Shown here piece by piece: positions 44,676 to 64,000 of a stretch of DNA of 64,000 bases (positions are counted from its first letter, which is position 1; every line of letters starts with the position of its first letter). The position numbers were made by a program, and so were the translations under genes. The notes beneath the pieces are model-generated. The model saw nothing but the letters and a program-made list of their open reading frames with translations. It was not told where the DNA came from and did no database searches. The stretch is from Trematomus loennbergii (lineage: Eukaryota; Chordata; Actinopteri; Perciformes; Nototheniidae): the NCBI GenBank assembly GCA_012861695.1, contig JAAOOA010000002.1, forward strand, positions 24,923,398-24,987,397, in the 5' to 3' direction.

Positions 44676-44819
44676 GACTAGAGAACACTTTCATTTGAAA
44701 TGGCGATTGTTTTTGACAAACAGTGACCAAGTCATTGAACAAATAAATTATACATCAGCCCCATTGTGTGACCAGGGAAAGAAAGGGAGAATGTGTTTGA
44801 ACATTGTGCATCATGTGTA

Positions 44820-49640
<4,821 letters not shown>

Positions 49641-49652
49641 TTGCAGTAAATC

Positions 49653-49658
49653 TTTATT
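49653..49658 (-). terminator. hhipl1: Candidate polyA signal of hhipl1
   Basis: TTTATT on the plus strand reads AATAAA on the minus strand, about 630 bases past the hhipl1 stop codon. Confidence 0.4.
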
Positions 49659-50283
49659 CATATCACAGGCACTCTGTGCCCTCAAATTTCTTTATATAAA
49701 ATAGGAAACCTTTTATTACATTCATCATTCAGAATGTCCAGCATTTCCTTGTTAAAACTCTTGAGATGTGTTCATCTTAAAACTACATTAAAAAAGGTAT
49801 CAAAATGCAAATATAAGAAGCTGTTTGAGAAAATAAAAGACCTGCTTGAGATGATACAAAAATACAAATATATTCTCTTAGGACACACCTGACTGTTTAA
49901 CAGGATCTGGTGTCTGCCACATGTAAGTATGTAAACAGAAAACACTTCAAAAGTAGGATTCAAGTTACTCCGACACTCACTCATTCCTTATTGACCAAAA
50001 AAAAATACTTATCATAAAAAACATACATATGTCTTCTGACATATGAAACATGAATATGTAGACCTGGAAAATAAAAAAAATACAATTCATAGACATTTAA
50101 GCAACCTGTCCAACCTCACCAACATTCATGCTTGAAAATAAAGCAGTCATCTTTTATACTCTCTTCTAATACTTTTTTTCCTCATCCCGTTACTTCTTGT
50201 ATGCAATACATAACATACATCCCTCCCCTGCCTCCTTGTTTCCTTTCCTTCCTATACTTTGTTCTACTTTCCTCTCCTCCATG

Positions 50284-59427
<9,144 letters not shown>

Positions 59428-62400
59428 CTGCAAAGGGAAAGAGGATTTAACACAAAAATATTGAAAGTAATGAAGAAGCCATAAAGACAGACATTTTCTC
59501 ATAATTGTATGTGAGTATTGTGTCTAACTGGATATTTCTGGTTCTATCTACGTAGGTCTTCATCTGTGTCTGTACTCATTAACCCTCCTTTAGGCCAATG
59601 TGTTTGCCTCAGAGGTAAAGTAAAGGATATGTATGGATCACATAAATATAGGATTTGTGTACTTATTCACCGCAGCTCTTCACCGCCTCACTATGACTGG
59701 TCAGGCCTGCTTATATACTGGCTGTCTGAGGGTATGGTATAAATGGATCCCTGGAAAGGTCCAGTCAGTTATTAAGTCACAACCACACTGTCCACACCCA
59801 GAATGGTAAGCTTCATGCACACGGAGGCACGACACCCAAACCATCGTGTGGTCAACTGGTGCTCTTTTACTCAGAGCCAGATCATCCTAACCGATCATCA
59901 CCATAAAAACGAAGCCCAAAGCTCAAAAGATGAGATCACTGTTAAAAAAACACAACTGAACTAGAAAAGCACCCTGGAGCGTAGAAGAAGTCCAACTGTC
60001 ATATCTCCCAATGTTGACAACAATAATAATTGTTTTTGTACCATGATTGGGAAACACCCCACAATGTAATATGTTTATTCCTTGTCTAATGCTTCACCTT
60101 TCCACCAAGATTCCTAAAAATCAGGCCAGGCGTTTTATTCCGTAATTATGCTGACAAACTGACATTGTTGACAAGAGGTTACAACTTGATGGTCAAACGA
60201 TCCTAGGCTTTTGAATACTGTCATGTTTTGTTTGCGCAATGCCCAAGGATGAGTTTATTTTCCAAATAGGTATCAAAAACTGGTCTGGGAATGCAAAACT
60301 TTTACATTAAATAATTCAGCACACATCAGAAGGTCTTAGACGTACTCTTATGCACATGGCACTTGTAAGCCTTGAACAAAAAGTTGCTGCTGTCTCTTAC
60401 TTTTAGGAAAGGAAAGATTCAGTCGTTTTTCGAGATTGCTTCAGTTTTTCTCCTAAATGTCTAAGGGAAGAAGAGCACTTTAAAGATAATGTAGACACAA
60501 AATAAATATTGTCTTCTTTATTTTGTAGTTGCAACCACATGCTAATAATCTATTGTAATTAGATGCAAATTCATCTGAGAAATATTTTGAATATGCATAA
60601 ACTAGCTTCCGAGATCATACAGTGCAGTCATGAAAACAATAAAGTATATACACACAAGAAACAAAAACTTTATTCGTACACCTACACAGACAAACTCTGT
60701 CTCTTAACGGTGCATGTGGGTGTGTGCTTGTACCTGGATCTTCTGCTTATTAATAATTTACACCTTTATTTCTTTGTGCATGTAAAGCTTCCCCATTAAC
60801 TATGACATATTATGAATAATGAATATAATAGAAAGGCGGACAGGGAAGAAGATGTGGCGTTCATGCCGTCTATGTGCCTCAAGGTTTGTTATGCAAAAAA
60901 CACACTGGAGTTGACCACTCTCAATAGCTTCAAAGGTCAACTCAAAGATTGGTTGAGAAACAACCAGACGTGCAATCACCGCTAAATGCACTTTAACACA
61001 GGGGTATCTCCTCTTGCACTTTAGGTAGCTCTTGTATCTTCTCTTGCACTTTATATGTCGTTGCTGCTATATTGTATTACCATGTCATAAATACTTGTGT
61101 GTGCTGCTCTTGCTCTTTTGTACCTTTTGCATATCATGTATTTTGTTTTTGCTATGTTTGTCAAATGTAAACTTCTTAAATGTTTTATGTGAGGGACTGC
61201 AGATGGAAATTAGCTCAAAGCTAAATCTGGCACTGTTACGCTTGACACATTTTAATGTTTTAAAGGTAGGGTAGGTAAGAATGGAGAAACCAGCTCGAGT
61301 GCGCTAGAATTTGAAAGTACACAACCGGAAAAAATCTGCCTCTTCCTTCAGACTTCCTTACAGAGCCCCTCCTCCAACACACACGAACGTGCACATGACC
61401 AATGAGGGCACGAGATAAGTTTGTGCACAGATGGAAAGCTGACAGGCAGGTAGGCCATCCAGTTATTTTAGCCGGGCCGGCTAAAATGATTGGTCGGGCT
61501 TTTTACAGCGCCACGGCTTCCACAGATGACATTTTTTAATGTATTTATTATCAAAGCATTTAATGTATTCATTGCTATCGGGATGTTAAGAGCATTCCAT
61601 GGAATATAACAAAAAGTGTTTCTGAAGTGAATTACCTACCCCACCTTTAAGTGTTCATTACTGTGCATTGTCCCTGCCAAATAAACGATTAAAAAAGAAA
61701 AAGAAAAAAAGGGTTATTTCTCTATACTTATCACTTTTTGAGATAATTCATTTATTTTATTAGTCTTACATTAATCTAATTTCAGAAATGTTCTTGGATC
61801 AACCCTAACCCTTACGATTATGGCATGGAACCCCTAAAATAAAATAAAAGGTATACAAATTATTAGATTTTCATTATTGGCCAAAGAAGAGATGAAGAGA
61901 AGTTAGCTGTAACAGAGACTCTTTGTTAAATAACATAAAAGTGCTTTGCTGGGCAGAGATCAGAGCCTGGGAAACAAGAAGGCACTGGTCACATTGCTCT
62001 GCAGTGTCTGTACTTCGCCTGTTTGACCCTCTGAAATTAAACAAACAGCCTTTGTTCTGAGTCTTATTTTGTATCCTACTATCATAGGGTAGGATAAATG
62101 CATCTATGTAAGTGCTAACAGCTGTTCCCTAACAATGCAGCCACTTCAAACTACCATAATTTGTTGTTTACGCTGTACAGTTAGGAATAAACTGAATTTC
62201 AGACTTAAGCTGGAAATAAAAGCCTTTATTTTGTCTTCTGCCTTACTGACTCCATACTGCACTTAAATGTCCACATTGTGGTGTGAGAGACAGAGAGAGG
62301 AGTCATGGCAAACAGATGGCCAGTAAATGTGTGAACATGGACCCCATAGAGAAAGTAAGGTTAAAAGAAAAGGGAGATGGAAAAAAATGGAAGAGAGGTA

Positions 62401-64000
62401 CCTGTGCCTCAACTTTCCTACAAAAACGACCCGATTCAAGTAGAGTCAATTATAGTTGGGGTTAGTTACTACAGTATGGATACTGCATTTCTGTGTGTTG
62501 GGAATTTGTTGTGGTATGGGGCTCTCACATGCTGTTTAGAAACTTGAACATCTGCAGTTTTCTTCAGCTGTCATTGGAGACAAGAGTCTAAAAGATGCAG
62601 AAACACTTCTTATTCAAAATGCAACTGGGAAACAATTAATTCAGTGTTGTGTTGTTTTGCTAAGTGCTCACTAAATGCTTGAAATGGCCTCAGTTGGTTT
62701 GAGTTGTGTTTTCAATTTAATTATTGAATGACCAGACACAGACACAAAAACACATTATTCTAAAACAGTTGCTCAAAATAATTGAACTTTTCAACTTCTG
62801 TCTTCCTGTTTTCATCGAGTTTACCGATCTATTTTTACTGATTTCATCTCTCTCACTCTTTTTTCTTTTCCATCCCTTCTCTGTGACCCTCTCTTGCAGG
62901 AACTTGATATATCCTGTACCCGGGCCAGAGGAGGAAATTATTGTTTGCTCTGTCAGTTAAGCTGGGGGAAGATGACAATCTCCCTCCTGTCTTCCCCAAA
63001 AACAACACACACACCTGTCTGTCTGCCTGTCTCTCTCTCTCTCTCTCTCTTTACTGTCTTATTGATATCAGTGCTAGGAAGCTCCTGCAGTGCATGGAGC
63101 ACAGAGGGCCTCAGTGTGGTGGGTTTACTCTGAGTACCCTGGCAGAGAGGCAATCCGACCACCTCCAGGGAACTTTTACCTCAAACTGCAACCCTTGGAG
63201 CTGAAAACCACAGAGTGTGTCTGAGTGAGGCTCTCAAGTAGATTTTTTGACAATACAAATATTCATAATTTAAAGAATTAACAAACACCCATTTCGGTGC
63301 TATTATCCACTTTAATTGAATAACCACGTCAAAAGACTGAAATCATAAAAAACAGAAAAAGTTTGTAACCAAAACATTGTTTTTTATTATAATAATTGTG
63401 CTTCTTTAAGAATTTTATAAATTAATGCTAATGCTAAGTAACCGTATATTTTTTGCTTTCTAAAAGTAGGTCATAATAGGTAATGTTGTTTGTAACCCCT
63501 GTCTCAGATGTTCATATTTACTTTGTCAAGGACTCTACATTACTCTGGCTACATCTCACTGCTACTATACTTTTTGTTGAAAGTTGTACGTGCGTTGCAG
63601 CGCTGTCTTTAGAACATTTACCCTGCTTGGAAAGAACCACACTGGGCTATAATTACCAGCATGATAGAAACCTATATTTTAAGAGTCATAGGAGTGTCAC
63701 TGTCTTAACATAGTGCATGATGAATTAAACTTCCAGGAAGTTTTTTTTTTTCTTTTGTTTTGGCCTTAATACAAAGGTTTTATTTTTGGGAGAGCCCACA
63801 GACCGTTTTCTTTGGCTTTCTCCAAATAAGGATTTAAAGAAGAGGTTAATGAGCCGAGACAGATAGTGTTGCAGCTATCATTCAATTTGCACTCACCATC
63901 TGCACAAAGTTAGTGTCTGTGCTGCAAAGTCAGCACCTACTGTAATTATACAATCAGTGTGGGGACTGGCTTCAAGGCTCTCAGTCTGCCAGTGAAAGAG
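59428..64000. other. Probable hhipl1 intron 1 / upstream sequence
   Basis: Exon 59427-59163 has a strong acceptor (tctttccctttgcag), so a coding exon must lie upstream on the minus strand. No cysteine-rich exon with a signal peptide was found up to base 64000, so it is probably outside the window. Apart from the TTAA element at 61260 nothing is recognised. Confidence 0.55.
61260..61650. mobile_element. TTAA-flanked DNA element
   Basis: TTAA (61260-61263) then AGGTAGGGTAGGTAA at one end; TTACCTACCCCACCT then TTAA (61647-61650) at the other. The inverted termini match at 14 of 15 bases. It is a common fish MITE type with TTAA target duplication and no ORF. An inner palindrome 'ttttagccgggccggctaaaa' is present near 61470. 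Confidence 0.85.

Overview
The window looks like nuclear DNA of a ray-finned (teleost) fish. Four vertebrate genes with GT-AG introns can be read exon by exon. The spacers carry long (GT)n/(AC)n microsatellites, short hAT-like elements with 8-bp target duplications, TTAA-flanked elements and decayed CR1/L2-type LINE pieces, all typical of teleosts. No bacterial or viral gene is seen.

Layout. 1-3829: spacer with a SINE remnant. 3830-8720 (+): zfp36, a tristetraprolin-type two-CCCH-finger protein (2 coding exons, 438 aa). 8721-15850: gene-poor, one LINE remnant. 15853-17980 (-): trappc6a, a TRAPP complex subunit (163 aa). 18300-20750 (+): bloc1s3, a BLOC-1 subunit (194 aa), head-to-head with trappc6a across a short shared promoter; TRAPPC6A and BLOC1S3 are also neighbours on human 19q13. 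20770-33800 (-): three exons or ORFs for TUNAR-like single-pass microproteins (A at 21.4 kb, B at 32.7 kb, C at 33.6 kb), with a LINE and two copies of a ~0.68-kb repeat between A and B. 33.9-49.6 kb: spacer of repeats and microsatellites with one unrecognised 90-aa ORF. 49640-59427 (-): hhipl1, exons 2 to last; its first exon (signal peptide and first Cys-rich part) is not seen and probably lies past base 64000. 59428-64000: probably hhipl1 intron 1 or upstream sequence.

How the genes relate. trappc6a and bloc1s3 both serve membrane trafficking and share a promoter region. zfp36 is an mRNA-decay factor whose own 3' UTR holds two UAUUUAU sites, which suggests autoregulation. The most unusual feature is the TUNAR-like family: mammals are known for one TUNAR microprotein, yet here three related C-terminal membrane segments lie on one strand within 12.4 kb. 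hhipl1 is well conserved but shows two reading-frame problems (a lost base in a conserved Trp codon, and an in-frame stop in the Thr/Pro-rich linker exon). They mean either assembly errors or recent decay.
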